Assembly: GCF_010015445.1 (NCBI RefSeq)
Contig: NC_053118.1
Location: 8,816,907-8,880,906, forward strand
DNA: 64,000 nt
Source of the DNA: Perca fluviatilis
Lineage: Eukaryota > Chordata > Actinopteri > Perciformes > Percidae
Reading direction: 5' to 3'
In this document: positions 34,511 to 50,800 of the stretch, in pieces
How the letters are laid out: each line of letters opens with the position of its first letter
How positions within the stretch are numbered: the first letter of the stretch is position 1
Made by a program: the position numbers and the translations under genes
The notes under the pieces: generated by a model
Database searches by the model: none
What the model saw: only the letters and a program-made list of their open reading frames with translations
What the model was told of the DNA's origin: nothing

Positions 34511-35841
34511 TTATTTTCAGGTTCATACTTGTATTTTGTGTTGCTACTAGAACATATTTACATGGTTTAATGTTTAAAAAAACTCACTATTTTTCTAATA
34601 TTGTGTGTCTGAATATACCTGTATTCTGTCCAAGACGCTTCGTTTAAACGCCTGTCGCTTTAAGACCCCCTTCCCGATAAAAGCCCAGTCTGCTCTGATT
34701 GGTCAGCATTTCAGGGTCTTCAGCATCTGCTATCTCTGAGCTGGAATCATAGACAGCATAGGCGCCGATGCCGTGGGTATTCCGGAGCTCGAACACCCAA
34801 GGAAAATACTGAGCACCCACGTGTGCCAGACTGCCAGTAGGCTACATTCATTTAAAATTAAACATTGCAGTTGGTGCTAAGTGGAGCGTCTGTCATAGTG
34901 TGATTGGTTATGTCGGTGGCATTGATTCTTAATTTCCCACGAAGCTGATCGCAGTTACGTGTCAGTTAAACTTCTCATCTCCAAGACTATCTGTATTTGT
35001 GAGAAGTGGCGCTGTCCTGAGTTGAAAGATATCCTGCTTTACGGCTTTATTATCGAGTTAATAGAGACGGAGAGCGTAGGTATATATAAGGAGATACATA
35101 CATACAACATAGGCACAGGCTAATTATTGCTAACTAACATGCTAGTTAACATTAGTAATTAAACCTAAACAGCTCACGCGAGCTTCTCCTGTACTATACG
35201 GTAATTCCTCTACTATGCGACAGAAAGTCGCGTGGTTATGACACAATCGTTAGCCTATTTTTACAAAAACGTCTGCTACGGAGCCATAACGTGAGGTACA
35301 AGGTAATGGAGCCTTTTATACATTGTCGTGTTTCTTTGGAAATAAACAATGGACAAATAGAGTCTTTAAACGCTTCAGATGTAAAGTTATTCATTGTCAA
35401 AGTGATGTCAAAATGAATGGCAGTCAATGGAATGCTAATGGGAGGTGATATTATTGTAGCATCAAAATGGCGCCATAGGAGGTTCGAGTTCTGAAGCGAA
35501 GCTTACCCCCTTGGCTGGAATACACCGCACGTGTATGCGTGGCATAGCAGAGCTATTTTTATTTCGGCGCCCATGTTATTCATTCTGTCCGGCCACACCA
35601 TGCGCATAGCCCCACCGCTTGCAGCGATAGTTTTGGCGTCTCCTCTATTTCTTGCACAATACGCGAGCGTATGTGTCAAGCCAGACAGGTAATCACATAA
35701 AGGAAGACCACAGTGCAGCTGGATGTTTTACCAAAATAAACACATTTCAAAATAAAACAGCCAGATTTATGGTGGGGTTTTGGCTGTCTTGACTTCTCAT
35801 AGCAAGACACGCAATCAGGCACATGGAGAGAGAGAGAGACA

Positions 35842-35872
<31 letters not shown>

Positions 35873-38800
35873 GTAGGCTACAATTACCACAGTTTTCCCC
35901 ACTTATCCTGTCTCTTTCTTGCGGAGATAGATAGACAGAGAGAAAGAGAGTGCGGTATGTTCCAGCTGTCAAATTCTCTGTACCGTCATGACTGTATTAC
36001 TGTAATACTGGTATTCTGGCTGGAGATTGTCACTCCTAGCATTTTTCTTGTTCTTATTTCTAGGGATGCACCGATGTGAAAAATTTGGCCGATACCGATA
36101 TTAATGTGTGAAATAAAAAAATATTCAAACATTTCCTGACTATATTCTCACTAACCAAACTTGACATTTAAAACAGACATTGACACAAACTGAAACAGTA
36201 TTTGGGACATCTGTCAAACATGAAACAATAGCAGTCTATCAAACTGCAAAGTGCCAAACAATTCAAGTTACTTTCAATTCACATGTATAAAATAGCCAAG
36301 GTCAGGCAAGGTCTATGACAGACACTGTGGTCTTTGCATATTTCCCAACTTACAATTCTCAAACTAAATGAAACACTGTAATGTTTCCACTTGAAACTAG
36401 AGTCAAGTTTTGGCCTACTTTATGAGCAAAGGCAGATTAGAAGCATTTCTGCTGTCTCACAAATCCTATTTCTCAGCTGAGAAAAGACGTTCACTGCTCG
36501 ACACTTTTGCATGAAGCCGAGAGGTACTTGCATGCAGCTTGGTCAAGGGCAGGTAAGCGGGACATGTTTTTTTTTTTTCATTAATGCAGTGGGCTCTCAC
36601 ATCTGGGTATGCAGGGCTCACTCAGATATCCATGTACCTATAGGAAATATACATGCCTGGCAAATGATCAGGAATCAGTAGGCCTACATTAAAACAATAT
36701 CCTCCCCTCAAGAGCTTTGTGGAACTCTGCTCTGAGCAGCTGAGCAGAGCTATAGGTCAACCACAAGGGGGCACAATTATCCTTTTTTACCTAAGTAAAT
36801 CTATTCCTTTAATAAATCGAGAGAGTGTAAAGTATGTTAATTCTCAAAAATTTCATTACACCAGGAAATTTAACAGAATTGATTTCTTAAATAAAGGATA
36901 GGGTCTGATTATACGCATACCTGTTGGAATTGTCAGGCCGGCCTCCTGCTCCATGGTCGAGATTTCCTCCAGAATTTCATCATACATTTCCAACAGCAGC
37001 TGGCCACTTGCATCAACTTTCTGTACACTTCTTTTCTTGCTGTTCTTCTTTGTAAGGTGCCTTGGTGGCACTGTTGCTGTGCATCATCTTGTCCATTTGC
37101 TTCTGTAGCATATTTATTGCCATTTGTTTGGTCACTTTGTCAAAAAAAGCGGTCTTTGTTAGCCTGACGAGCCAGACCCACATCAAGATGTTGGGTCTGG
37201 GAACTCACCATTGGCAGGGCTCAATCCGAGGGGCGGGATAAACGGTTGTCTTTCAAATTCCCTCTGCACTCATAGCCAACCAGAGCAACACTAGTTCATA
37301 GGTTAAATTTTTGCCGTATCCCTTCGGCAAATCTCCGAACACATCTTCCTTGTTTAAGAATGACTTCAGTGCTTAACTCCAAGTCTTCCAGAGTTGCAGC
37401 TAAAGCCGATTCAAAAGACCGCTGTTCACCAGCAGCGATCTTCTTTGTTTTCAAGTAGCGGGGAATTCACGCGGAACCGTCGCAACTCTGCCGTCCTTAT
37501 GTTAAGCCCGTACTAATAGGACACTAATACCGACTCTATACACAACGTGATTGGCCTGACTAGAGTTTGGTTTTTCCAGCTTGCAAGCAAACGGAGAGTT
37601 GCTAGACTGACCCTGGCTGCAAATTACATTTGCTGCCACTAGGGTGCATCTAGATTTCTAGGCTAGGTCTTTGTACCTTGGGTCCAAGATTGTTGCCAAG
37701 TTGTACAGTGGATCGGAAAAAGCACTTTAAAATCTGTATTTAATATTTTGTGTGTTGTCACAAAATATGGTGTCAAACGCAGTAGCTATAGCAGTCCCTG
37801 TAAGCGAACCGGAAATCTCTTGTGCATTCAACACAGTTGTTTTCATTTCAAAGTTTTCAATGATCCATTGAGCAGTAGGACTTAAAAGGGAACTAGCCAT
37901 CCCACAAGACCACTCCTGGATTGATGGCACTCCTTCATTCTTCCATCCCCTTAAAATAATCTGTCTGGTTATCATTAAACTAGTGTGGTCCCAGCTTCTT
38001 ATGTGCTTATCCATCCTACTTGGAACAAATAATTTTGGGCTGAATGGAACCTGGGTCCCTGCAATCCGACATAGGTTATTATGTAACGGTCCAAAGTTCC
38101 TGGAACTTATCACAGGACCATAGGACATAAAGTAATTGGCCATCCTCTGTTTTACATTTCCAATAATTTGGTGTGTCTTTGAGACCAATTCTAAACAATC
38201 TAGAGGCTCCAACCCACAGGTTCTGCATAAGCACAGAATAATACCCAGAAGTCTTATGACCTTTTCCATATTTCTACAACACCTTATCTAAACATTCGGG
38301 TGCCTTTGGGGCTGAAGAACTGGATCCAAAAATCCCCACTAATAGATGGCGAAATTGCAAATATAAAAAAAAATTGAGACCTTAGGATTCCAAATTGCTG
38401 TTTCACATCCTCAAAGGATTTCAATATGCCACCGTATACAGATCCCCCAGTGTGTTATTCTGATGGAGTGGCAAGTCAAACTGAGGAACACACAAATAAA
38501 AAAATATTTACTCAAAGTAATGTTTTTATTTTGAATAAATATATCTTATGTAAACAGGGACACATGTATAATCCTGAAAATTAAAATGTTTAAAAAAAAT
38601 TATAACCTATTGTCATGTTGGTCAATACGGACATGTGAAATGTGCCATGAACGAGTGAAAAAGGATTAAAAAGTATTTTTATCATATATCATGTTAACAA
38701 TAACACCATTAAGCTTTGGAAACACACTTTTGGAATTTTTTTGTGCCTTATGCTTTTTATCAAACATTACAGACCCAAATGGCTCTGTTTCATAGAATGT

Positions 38801-41800
38801 ATAGGGCCCTATTTCAACGATCCAAGCGCACGGCATGAAGCGCATGGAGCAGGTGCGTTTAGGGCGTGTCCAAATCCACTTTTGCTAGTTTGACGGTGGA
38901 AAAAAAAGTCCAGGCGCTGGGCACATGGTTTTAAAGGGTTGTACTTAATGTCTTCATTGATTCATAGGTGTGTTTTGGGCGTAACATGCAATAAACCTTT
39001 GAGCTGTGCCAGGTGCAAGATAGGGCCCATCTACCCTTGTCATGAGGTTTTGTAAATAAGGATGATTTAGTGTAAATTCTGTCCACAGTAATGTATATAT
39101 GTAAGGGTTACTGCAACATTCTACAACATTTACTTAATTATTAAAACTTTAAGGAAGCTAAAGCATAAACATGCCTTAAGATTACAAAAACAGATTGCAG
39201 TATATATTGTGTAATACCCCGATCCCTTGTTTTGCTTTTTGCTTTGCAAGTTTTCTTCCTTATACTTTACTAATTGTCTTTATTTTATTTTTAATTTTTT
39301 TATTTCATTTGATTGATTTATTATTTTCTTGAATTTATTTTATAGTTTTGTTTGCTTAGATTGTTGGCTTGCACTTTTGTTCACTTGTACATTGACTTGG
39401 GGCCTATTTCACAAAAGCAGAATTTAGAAATCCAGGATAACAGAAAAAGCTAGGCTTGACCTTATGGAAGCCTATAAGGGACTTAATTAAAATGATATTG
39501 TAAATGTGAAAATGTAATTCCACATTAGCATCATTTTGTGTTTTTTGAGTAAAAATGTAAATTAAAATGCAATAATAAATAAAAATAAAAGTTAATTTAC
39601 AACGTTAGCTACAAAAGCAATGGCAGAATAATCACTGGATGCACCCCACAAATTTGGGAAAAACAAAGTTTTTATACAGTTATGACATAATCATACAGGA
39701 AATGTAGACAAACCCCAAAATCTGAACGGGATAAAAAGGTGTAGGAAATCGATGAATTTAAACTGCTTTGAACAGAAGTGGGTTAACTGAGCTGTATTGA
39801 AATGAGTCTAGACAGTGAGTTACTAAATATTAAATATAGAATGCTTTGCTGCTTCTTCTCTAATGTGATCCCTTTCAGACTGAAAGAATGAGATCAAAAA
39901 ATGAGAAAGAGGTGATTTGAGTGAAGTGAAGCACAGAAAGAGAATGAGCAGTTTTCTAAACGTCTGGCGCCAACTTTGGACTGTGCTGCTGTCTGATGGA
40001 AGCCTACTGGAAGGATTACTGTATGCAGACTGTGGCGTACATGCTCGGTCAGCAGACACAGTCAAGTCAGTTCTGCAAGTGTCTCAACTGCAGCTCCACA
40101 TACCAGCAGACCTGTCAGGAGAAATGTCACAGTACTTTCATGTGACGTACTGTGTACAGCACGGAGCAATTGTTGTCTACATTCCTCAGATAACATAGGA
40201 AGCAAAGGACAGGTCTGTAAGGGCACAGCAAGCAGATGGCAGGATCTCTGTGTTAAATAATACCAGTAGACAATAAGTAACTGCCTTTTTATCTTCAAGC
40301 AGACCAACTGTAATTAAGATACAAGTGGTGTATCTGTGCCAAGATTTCCTTTTAATTGGCTTATGATTCAAACCACGTTGCTAACATTGTAATGAAGTTT
40401 AAATCTGAAACATTAAACTCTATTGCTTAAGGGAATATTATTCAAAGTTCTCCTTATAGTACCAACAATTTCTATTTCAGATGACCTTCCCAAAATTTTC
40501 TAAACATGTGGAAACTGTTAAATGCATTTCATGATTATGAAGCCAGCGGTGAAAATATCCCTCCTAATCCACGTGTCCGTTACGTGTTACCTCTCCCAAA
40601 AATACTTTTTCCCATAGACACATTGCAAAACATGTCTGTAAATCAGTGGCTACATTTTTAAGCGTCACAACGCCCATAAAATGACTTGTTTCCTATCAGG
40701 ATTCAATCCATTCGGTCCGATAACAACCGGTGCAACCTAATGAAATGGAAAAGCTTAAATTGAAGTATTTAAATTAAAATCTCAAATAGAAAAAAATATA
40801 TATTTTTTTTTTTGCCTTTGCACTTTATGATTTTTAATTTTCCCCCGCAACTTACTCTGTTGTCGCCGTAGTACTTGCAAACAGTGTGCTCCCCAGCAGT
40901 CAGCTCCCCCTGCTGTCCCTAAGGTGCCTCTGCACCCATTCTGTTTCAGACCCTCCCACCCATAGGTATAGAACATGTTCTATATCTATGCTCCCACCAG
41001 CCTTTGGGCCACGCCTCCTCATTTACATACACCTTTGAAATGCCAAACGCTAAATCGAAATGGAAAAGGTGAAGCTTAAAATGTCAAAGGGCAATTGCCA
41101 AGTGTAAAATTCAAAAGATAAAATTTGATAAAAAAAAAAAGTGCAAAAGCTTAAATCAAATTATTAGGTTTTTTTTTGAGATTTTAAATTTAAGCTTTTC
41201 CATTTCCCATTTTGAGTTTCATATTTGATTTTACCATTTTCTAATTTCCATTGCGATTTTCAATGTCATCTTTAAATTTAAGATTTCAGTTTGAGCATTT
41301 ATTAAGCTTTACATTTTAAATTTGACTTTTTACATTGTTACTTGACATTTTCAAATTATGATTTTACATTTCAACTTTGCTTTTTCAGTTTCCGTTTTCT
41401 TTTTTAAAATCAATTATTGCATGATTATTCCTAGTAGCTAGTAAAATAATAATATTAGCAATTTGATCTCTTTTTCATTTTCTCTTTGGACTTTCAATTT
41501 GAATTATGAATAAATATATCCTCCATATCCAACAGCCTGCAGTTAAAGACTCAGAGTTGTCGGAGAAACAACACATAACTTAATGATATGTTCACTTACA
41601 GTTGGTAAGTTAGTGGTGCATTCATTGTTATTGTAAAATACCCTTTTGTCAACTAGTGGTTCTTCTTTTTGTTGTATACCTGTAATTGACTAGTAAAATA
41701 AGTTTTGTTATAAGTAATTGTTCTTACATTCTTAATAAAAAAAAAATTATTTGATCATATGGCCTTAGCAGTACACAAGCCAAGTATTGATTCAGGCACC

Positions 41801-44800
41801 GTCAAGGCACCAACACCATTTTATAAGTTTAATTGTTTTAGGACCGGTATCAGAAAAAACCCAAACGTTGTCCAAACCTACTCTGGATCCTCTACAGGGT
41901 GACTAGACACGAGTCCTATAATTTGAATGATAATGGTCTTAAAAAGTCTTAAATTTGACTTGGTTAAACCTGCAGAAACCCTATCCAAGCTCTCGCAGTT
42001 TCACTTCATGCCCGGCTGTCTGAACGCCCCGCCGCTCGCATAAATATAGACCATGCGCGTATCTTTTGCGAAGCGGAGAGACGCTTCACGCATGCTTATG
42101 GGACGCGCCATTACACGAGTGGTGGAATATCAAGCATTGACTTTAGAGTGGTGATCGGGCTGCATTTTTCTGTCCGAGCCCGGCCCACGTCCGACAGAGC
42201 AGTAACCGAACCTGACCCGAGCCCGACAGGCATTAAGATATTTATGTCTGAGCCCGACCCCAGCCTGACACAGTTAAAATCTCGTTTTTTTTCTCATGCT
42301 AATGACTCATGTACGTTTGTTTGTGTGGAAAGCCCACTTTTATTAAGCAACTGTAGGAAGGCATTGGGAAATGTCAACAGATGAGCGCATCAGCGCACAC
42401 GGGGCAACAAGCGCACCTTAATAAGCTGTTTAATTTAAAATGTCAATGTGTTAACCTTTCCTGATTGCTTTGTTTCCGAGCGTGGTCAGAAAACCAGGGG
42501 AGACTTGTTAACTCCAGGGCCGATGTTATAAAATCAATAACGTAGGGGTTAAAATCCTGTTTCTGGTGAGCAAATGAATGAACTTGGCTTTCAGTCTGGG
42601 GTTTATTTCGGATACCGCACACACTGTGTACAAAACTTCAACTTATTCCTCCAACTCTGCTCCGGTCGCATCTACACCTCTGCTTCCTCTTTCTCTATGT
42701 CTCTTCTGCCCATTTTCCACACACGCACCCACATGCACTAAGCTCTGTTAAAGGAGCCGCAGCACCATTTCACAAAAAATGCCTTATCGCGCTGATGTGA
42801 CCGAGTCGGAACCCGAACCCGAACATCATTTCTAAATATCTGTCCACTCTAATTGACTTCAATGGCTGCAATTTTATCACTGCAGTGAATTGAAATGGTG
42901 GCTGCCAGGAACCCCCTTCTTGTCATCACCACATACTGTCTACCGTAGGCCTAGGTTGTCAACTTAGGTACACTTCCTTAGATAGAAATTAAGAGATATA
43001 ACATAAAATAATAATAACCATAATTTTCAAAACAATACAATAAAATAATAACAAAATAGACAACAAACTGTAAACCAAATAAATATACTATGTGTATGTG
43101 ATAAAAAGAATTATCACATACTATACGCCTCTCCACAACACGTCTTCTTAGGAGCCCTTAAAAAAAGCATAATCACTTTACGCATTTTCTAATGCAGACA
43201 TTCAATCTTGCAAACCGTTAATATGACATTATTTTAAATGCTTCCACCCTAGCCATCTCACGAGCCTCTCCTGGATTGCAGGCATCCCTTCATTCCTCCT
43301 TCCTTCCTCCAATCTCTTAGAAGAATCTGTCTGGCTATGATTTAACCAGTTTGGACTCAGCTTCTTATGTGTTTATCTATCTATCTATTAGGATTGACCT
43401 ATCTGGTAGAACAAATAGTTTGGGCTGAATGGAACCTGGCTCCCTGCAATAAGACATAGGTTGTCATGTATCCAGGTCCAAAATTCCTGGACCTTATCAC
43501 ACCCCATAGGACATGAAGTAATTGGCCGTCCTCTGTCTTACATTTCCAACAATTTGGTGTGTCTCTTAATCCAAGTCTAAGCAATCAGGAGGGAGTCCAA
43601 TAGAAGCGATGCATAATCCTTAAGTGAATGTTGCGCACCCTCACATCCAGTGACATAGTTTTAATATTACTAAAAGTTCTGTACCACTCCTAATCATCGA
43701 CGTGTAATATTCAAATCCCCTTCCTTGTTGATTGACTTTTACTTTGCAATTCTAACAGTGCTTGGGTGTATAGTGCGTCCCCTGAACACAGCCTTATAGG
43801 CCGGTGCTGTGGCCCCTGAAGACGACACTGAGGACTAATTGATTGCCAAGTAATCTTTTAACACGGACCTAATAAATTCTATATTTTCTGGCTCCTGTGA
43901 AAGGGAGGAGTTAAGGCGCCTATCATATGTCTTGTGCAGTGTAATTTTTTTTATTTAGTCTCTCCCAGCTGGGTTCAAAATTCTCCAGATATCAACCAAG
44001 CCCAGAGTCTTACAAATCCTCTGTAATGTGAGAGAGGCTCTGAGGCTCTAGGCGTGCTGCAGCGCCGCTGTACTCCAGAACTGGATCCACTATCTAGTTA
44101 AAATCCTCCACTAGAACAACATTGTGGTTCCCTACAGCTTGTAATTTCCTTTCTAAATCTACAAAAGTATGCCTGATCATCTACATTAGGTGCATATATA
44201 TTAGCCAGAATTAGTTCTTGCCCTTATATTTCAGCCAGTATGATAATAACTCTTCCAGAATTATCCTTAATTTGTTTAATTAATTTAAATTGTAAGTGTT
44301 TGCTAATCAGTGTAACAACCCCCCTACTTCTGCTAGACCCCACACTATTAAACACATATCCAACCCAACCTCCATACAGTTTTTCAGATTCCACAGTCGA
44401 CATAAATATCAAATGTTTATGTTTTTTTTAATTCTGGACATAACCTTCCTCCTCTTGATAGGATTCCCTAGCCCATTAACATTCCAGGTGGAGAAACGTA
44501 TAGAGCTTATGTTAGACGACATAACCTATTAAAATATCACAGCCATCTTTTGAGCACATAACAAATACATAGTGGTGTTGACTAAACACAACTAATTCCC
44601 AAATACTCACAGAACAGTCTATGTGCACCTGAACAATGCACAGTCCAACTCCCTTTAAAGTGTGTCTTTTCGGTCCATTATCCGTTCTCGCTCCACACAT
44701 GCTCTGTCTCCATGTACTGATGCAACAGATTTATTTAATAGATTGTCCCTGAATGCCATCACCTTTCGGGGGCATTCAAGTGTCCTAACTCTATCCTTGG

Positions 44801-47800
44801 AGTCTGTTTACAGGATACAGGATTCTGAATCTAACCTCTCGCTCATGAAGCTTTTTCTTACACTTCTCGAATTTGTCCCACTTTGTCTGTGTAGCTCTGG
44901 AGAAGTCTGGAAATAGCATTATGTACTTATTCTGCCAGGTTATTCTAGCCGCCCGCAACAACAGGTACCTGTCCTACGATGTCAGAACTCTCGCCAGCAT
45001 GATTCTTGGTCTATCTCCTGCCCCACACTGCAGGCCCGCGGTTCTATGTGCGCTCAATCGTCACCGTTTTTTTTTTACTTTATTAGATAGTGATAGTGGA
45101 TAGACAGGAAAGGGGGAAGAGAGAGAGAGAGGGTATGACACGCAGCAAAGGGCTGCAGGCCGGATTTGCACCCTGGCCGCTGCCAAGGACTTAGCCTACA
45201 TGGGGCGCGCACTCTACTGGGTGAGCCCCGACTACTTAACTTCTTTACCAGGCAGCTGTTTCCGGCCCCGACTGAAAGGTGGAATGACCAAATGGGCGCC
45301 CACTACAGTAACATCTTCGGCAAGAGTTAAAACCCTGTCGGCAAGTATCAATAATAGATAATTACTATTAATTATTGATTGAAATGGTCATGGATATTTT
45401 TTAATTCAAGGAATGTCCCCAGCTACATCTGTACAAACAGGTACATACCTGGTCTCCTGGTTTGTGGTAGTCAGAAGTACTAAACAAAATAACAGACTGC
45501 CTATGGACATAAGATGCCCGATCCCTGTTGTTGGGTGTTCTTCAGGTAAGTTTGTATTGGGATTCAGAGGGTCATTAATTGTGGGCAGGGCTGTAGTGGT
45601 GGAGACATGGAGATGATGGTGTTTCTTATTTTGCAAAAGCTGTAGTGAAGTGGCTTTGTTTACAATCTTGTGAGGCAGTATGGTTGGAAACCATATGAAA
45701 CTAATAGTTTTTAGTCAACAAATCAATAGTTGACAAAATAAAAACTATTAAAAAAAAGATTTAATTCTACTGTGGTAAATAAACATGATTCATCACTCAT
45801 TTCTGCCGCTCTCTCACAAACAGAGTGAGAAAGGGAAATTTGATTGGAATCCTATCCATCTTTTTGCAAGATTGTGCAGGGTCCGTAACCTACATGGGAA
45901 GAAAACGTTACAATTTATGGGAAGTTAGAGCGCAGTTGATAACTAAAATGATCGGGCAAGTTGGTTAGCTGTTGGAAAACTAATGTTAGCAAGTCACATA
46001 CTGTCAAAATGCTCAAAAAACGTTACAGAAAACTGACATTTGGATATTTGACTTACCATAGGCATACTGATTTTCAGGATCCTGCAATTTTTCCCACTCA
46101 TGCCTCTTGTCCAATTGCCTGTATCTGTGTTTGCCTTCGTATAGGCTCAGTTCTTCAGCCTCTGCAGCTAAAAACTTAGGGGATGCGTTAGATTTCCCCC
46201 TTTCTGGTCTATATATCCCTGCCTCTGCTGAATTATTTAATTATATTAGTGTTCTCAGTCTAATCACTGTGCTCAATATTTTCATATTGTCTATGTTGGA
46301 CACCTGTAATTATATTCATTTTGGTGCCGACTGCAAAACAATCTAACTTACTTTAAATTTAGACCAGGTAAAGTCTGAGACTGACAGTTAAGTTTAGGAA
46401 AAAGGTTGTTCTTTGGATTAAATCACTCCTGAGGAGGCGAGGTGACCTCTAGCTCACCCAGCAGAGTGTGCACCCCATGTAGGCCTAGTCCTTTGCAGTG
46501 GCAGGGCTTCAAATCCAACATGCGGCCCTTTGCTGCATGTCTTCTGTCTATCCACTGTCACCATAGCATAAAGGGAAAAGCCCCCAATTTTCTTTTTTGA
46601 TGTCCAGACTAACTGGCATTTGCAATTTGGTCTATAAAATAGGTTTATCAGGCTTCACTTAATATGCAGAGTCTCCCTCTTACTTGCACAAGCCTCCATA
46701 CTTTACTGAGGTAAGGCCACTTTAATCTTTGTGCACCCTGCCTTTTATTGGTCCTCCTACGGGAAGTTTCTCTAAGAGGCCCAGGGGCATACTGGGTCGA
46801 CAAATTAAGTTGCTAATCTCCTCATTACTCTGTCTTCTCAGCTCTACAAGAGGTCGACTCGTACAAATCCAGTTTTTCCAAAAAAAAAGTAGGAGGGAAA
46901 GGTTTGAAAGAGTATTTATGGGTTTCGTCATACTCTGTTCATGTATTGTAATGTGTGTGTGCATGTAACCATGTATACTTAAGTTGTTGCATACAGCATA
47001 TGTATGTATGCACCATCCAACTGAGACCAATGTAGCTTATCTACAACAATGCAGGCACATTTGCCCCCAGATCTCATTAGTTTAACCCCCAGCCTCTGCA
47101 GTCTGCCAAATCTAACAAACACACACAAGCACTAACAATAACATTCAGGCCATATGGATACGGAATGTAGTTGTGCACCGAGATATACCATATCGGCATT
47201 TGAATATAAGATGCAGTGTGAGTTGAAGCCCTCAGCTTGCCAGAGGTTTGTATGAGCTTAGTATTATCTCAGTTCCTTCAGCATCCCTTCACTTATCTCC
47301 AAAGAGCACATCGCACTTTCAAACCGTCAGCCAGCCAGGCTTCACATGCACACTGACACGTTTTTCTTTCTTTTTGCTAGTAGTGCTCCGGGGAGACATT
47401 TTATTTCATGCTGCATCACATTCAAATTTCAGTTGAGTTAAGTTTTTGGGAAATAGCCTGAGTAACTGTAGTTTTTTGAACAGTAAAGGGTTAGTTCACC
47501 TAAATAACAAAATCAATAATAATAACAAAAAATTGTTGACGTGTGTAGATTTGTATGTTGTTTAAAAAAAAGAAGCCATTTTTTATTCTGTAAAAACTTA
47601 ACAAACTAAATTCCATTTTTAATAAAATGGGTTAGGAGCTTTTTGCTCGCAGATTTCTCTATAGAGCTCCCCCTACAGCTTCCGAATAGATATTTGGCAA
47701 CACTGTGTAAAAACTTGCTCGGTCAGTCTGCCGTTTCCTCTTTCTCTGTTCCTCCGACAATGCTTTCCTAGCTTTCTGCTTCTTTCTTGCCGGCTCAGCT

Positions 47801-50800
47801 ATGACGATAGGGTGAAAAACTCTGGGAGCGTGTATGTGTGCAGTGCTGTAAAGCAATTCGTTACATCGCAAGACCTGATAGCCAGCCCAAAGTTGCGAGG
47901 GTGGTTTTTCCGCTCACAGGTGCTAGGGGGGGAGCTGGTGTGGACATAAACTCCGCCACCATGATTACTAGGGGTGGGAATCACCAGAGGCCTCACGATA
48001 CGATATCATCCCGATACTTATGTCACGATACGATATTATTGCGATTTTAAACATATTGCAATATTCTGCGATATATTGCAATGTATTTACCTTTTTTCCA
48101 ACTTCAGATTTTTCCCAATTTCAAATGATGTCCCGAAAGGACAATTTTATCAACATCTGTTTTATCTAAAAAGATACATTTCTCTGTTTGTTCATCTCAC
48201 TTCAATTGTCATGGTGCAAAATCTGATTGTCAAGCAGACAAACTGACCAACACATATATCATAAAAGATCGATACTTGGCGTCTGTGTATCGATACAGTA
48301 TTGCCATGAAAAATATCACGATACTATGCTGTATCGATTTTTTCCCCCACCCCTAATGATTACCAGGCTGGATGCATTAAACTCTCCGCTGTCACATATT
48401 GCGCCTTACAGGGGGTCAGGTAGACGTGTCGATAAGAACAGACAACGTGACAGTGGCGGGTACACTCAGCCAGGCTATTAGAAATAGGCAGGAGTCTGTT
48501 GCTGTGGTGACACAGACACCTGCTCTTAATAAGAGCGGCGTACACTCTGGGGTTACTAAACCGCGTGGCAGACCTGATATCGCGGGGGTCCCTCTCACAA
48601 CGAGCGGAAATTAAATCCCACTCTCGTTCAGATGCTATGGAACAGGTTGGGAGGGCGAAAGTACGCACTGTGGTTCTCTATGAAGGCGCGAGACTGGTCT
48701 TGCTTTTCCACTGTCCCCCTGACTCCTCCTCTCCTGGCTCTCATTCAGGAAGAGAGCCGGACGGCCATTCTAGTGGCAATAGAACACACAAGCGCACCAT
48801 GGTTCCCGTCTCGGGGGACGTTGCCCTTGGGACAGCTGCCATATGGCACAGGGATGCACTGTCGCAGCTGGACTGTGCGATCTCCCACCCCGCAGTAATA
48901 AGCCAACGGCTGTTGCCCTGGCCGCTGCACGGGAGCGCTTGGAGAGTAGTGTTGACGAACTGACCAAAGAGCCGGTTAATTAACCCGACTCGTGTCACTG
49001 AACCGGGAGACTCGAGTGCCATACGTCAATGAACCGACGAACTCCTGTTTTTTTTTTCATTTACTTCATTCGTGCCGTTGTGTGTAGCTGGTAATATTCT
49101 GCTACTGTGTGTGTAGTAATCTAGCTCATTAGCGCCTCCACTAGAGTGGTGGTGGTAGAATCAATCAGGAAATGAGCTACCTAGACCGCGCACCAGGCTA
49201 CTGAACGAAACGACCGCAACCGTACCGCAACCGGCCGGCCCACTCGAGTCTAATGTAATCAAGCAGTGTCTTGGTTCTCGGCAAGTTTGAGTTATTAACC
49301 AAGCCTTGTTTCTTGTGCATCTTAGAGGATTGTGTTCATGGCAATTCACACATTATCGATGGGGAAGTACAGTACATCACATACAAATACACGTCATGTT
49401 ATTTTGGTAGTTATGTTAAGTTAAATGTTAGAGAAGTGAATGTTGAAATACCGAAAGTCAAAACGAACTATTTTCGGCCGAGAATTTCTTACCTTGAGGG
49501 TTTCTTCCTTCCACCTCATAACAGAGAAGCAGAATAAGCGTCTCACCGAGTCTGCCCAGTGCGCGTGTTATCTCAGTATGTTTTACGCACGGTTATATAG
49601 TGTCCGTTCACTATATAACACTCACGTGGCTCACCGGCTCTAATAATAATGTTCTCACCTGCAGTGTGAGGTTATCATCCACGCTTTTGACCATACTGTA
49701 CTTGTTAAAGGCTTTTGGTGGGAATACTACTAGAATGGTGCTTCACTGTACATGAATTGCAGTAATCAGCAGGAAAACCAGCAGCCTAATGTGCACACAC
49801 TGGGATGAGTTTGACCCATGTGTTGCTAAATGACTTGGCAGTCAACATTGCTCGTCTGAAAATAGTTGCTCGATTTTTTGCATGTAGCCAGGGTGTAAGC
49901 ACAGTTGCTAAATCTAGTGTCAAAGTCACCAGCCTGGCAATCTGATAAGAACTGTGTACAGTATGTATTAAAAGTAAAAGCATTTATGGGTAAGTATGGG
50001 CTAAATCATTGCTTTTCTACAGCAATGACATGAAATGCAACAAAAATTATATTTAGTCAGTGATGTCTGTGTATATAGCTCATCTACAAATATACAGATT
50101 TCAGGACATAATATAAAGAAATTTGGAAGCTTCTGTTATGAATTGAAAAATCCTTGAAACGTGCCTTCAACTGCCCCATCCAGTATAGTTCATATAGTTA
50201 TTTTTTTATTTCAAGGAGAATGGGCAGCTTTTTTAAGAGTAAAAAAAAAACAACTATTCTGCAGTCCCGAGCAGCAGCAGGACAGTTTCCCAACCGTTGA
50301 CTTTCCACTTTAATAATTACTTAGGAAAATCAGAGGCAGGTTACATCACACAGGCGGGAGGGAGTGGAAAAAGCTGTCTGTAATCTCTTTCCCATAAGTG
50401 CAAACACTCACATGAATTAACACACGCACACTCCCCCTCCCTTCACCCCCCCCCCAACCCCACACACACACACACACACACACCTCCTGTTGCAAGAGTT
50501 TTCACCCAGGCTGGTAGACATTAACTCCCAGTGAGACGTAGTCAGACTGACAGTACAGGCACTTTGGGAGAAAAACTGGTGAACCTCGCACAAATTGCAA
50601 CAGAAAATCTGACAAATGTTAATTACTTATAAAAGTCTACCATAGCCTAACATATATAAAGTCCTAAGAGATCCAAGCTGTAAAAAGAATTTTTTAAAGG
50701 TGTTTCTTAACCATACCCTGGCAACACTTTATTGGCTTCCTAATATAATATTTTAAATCAACTATATTATTACACTTGTAAACAAAGCAACATAAATTGG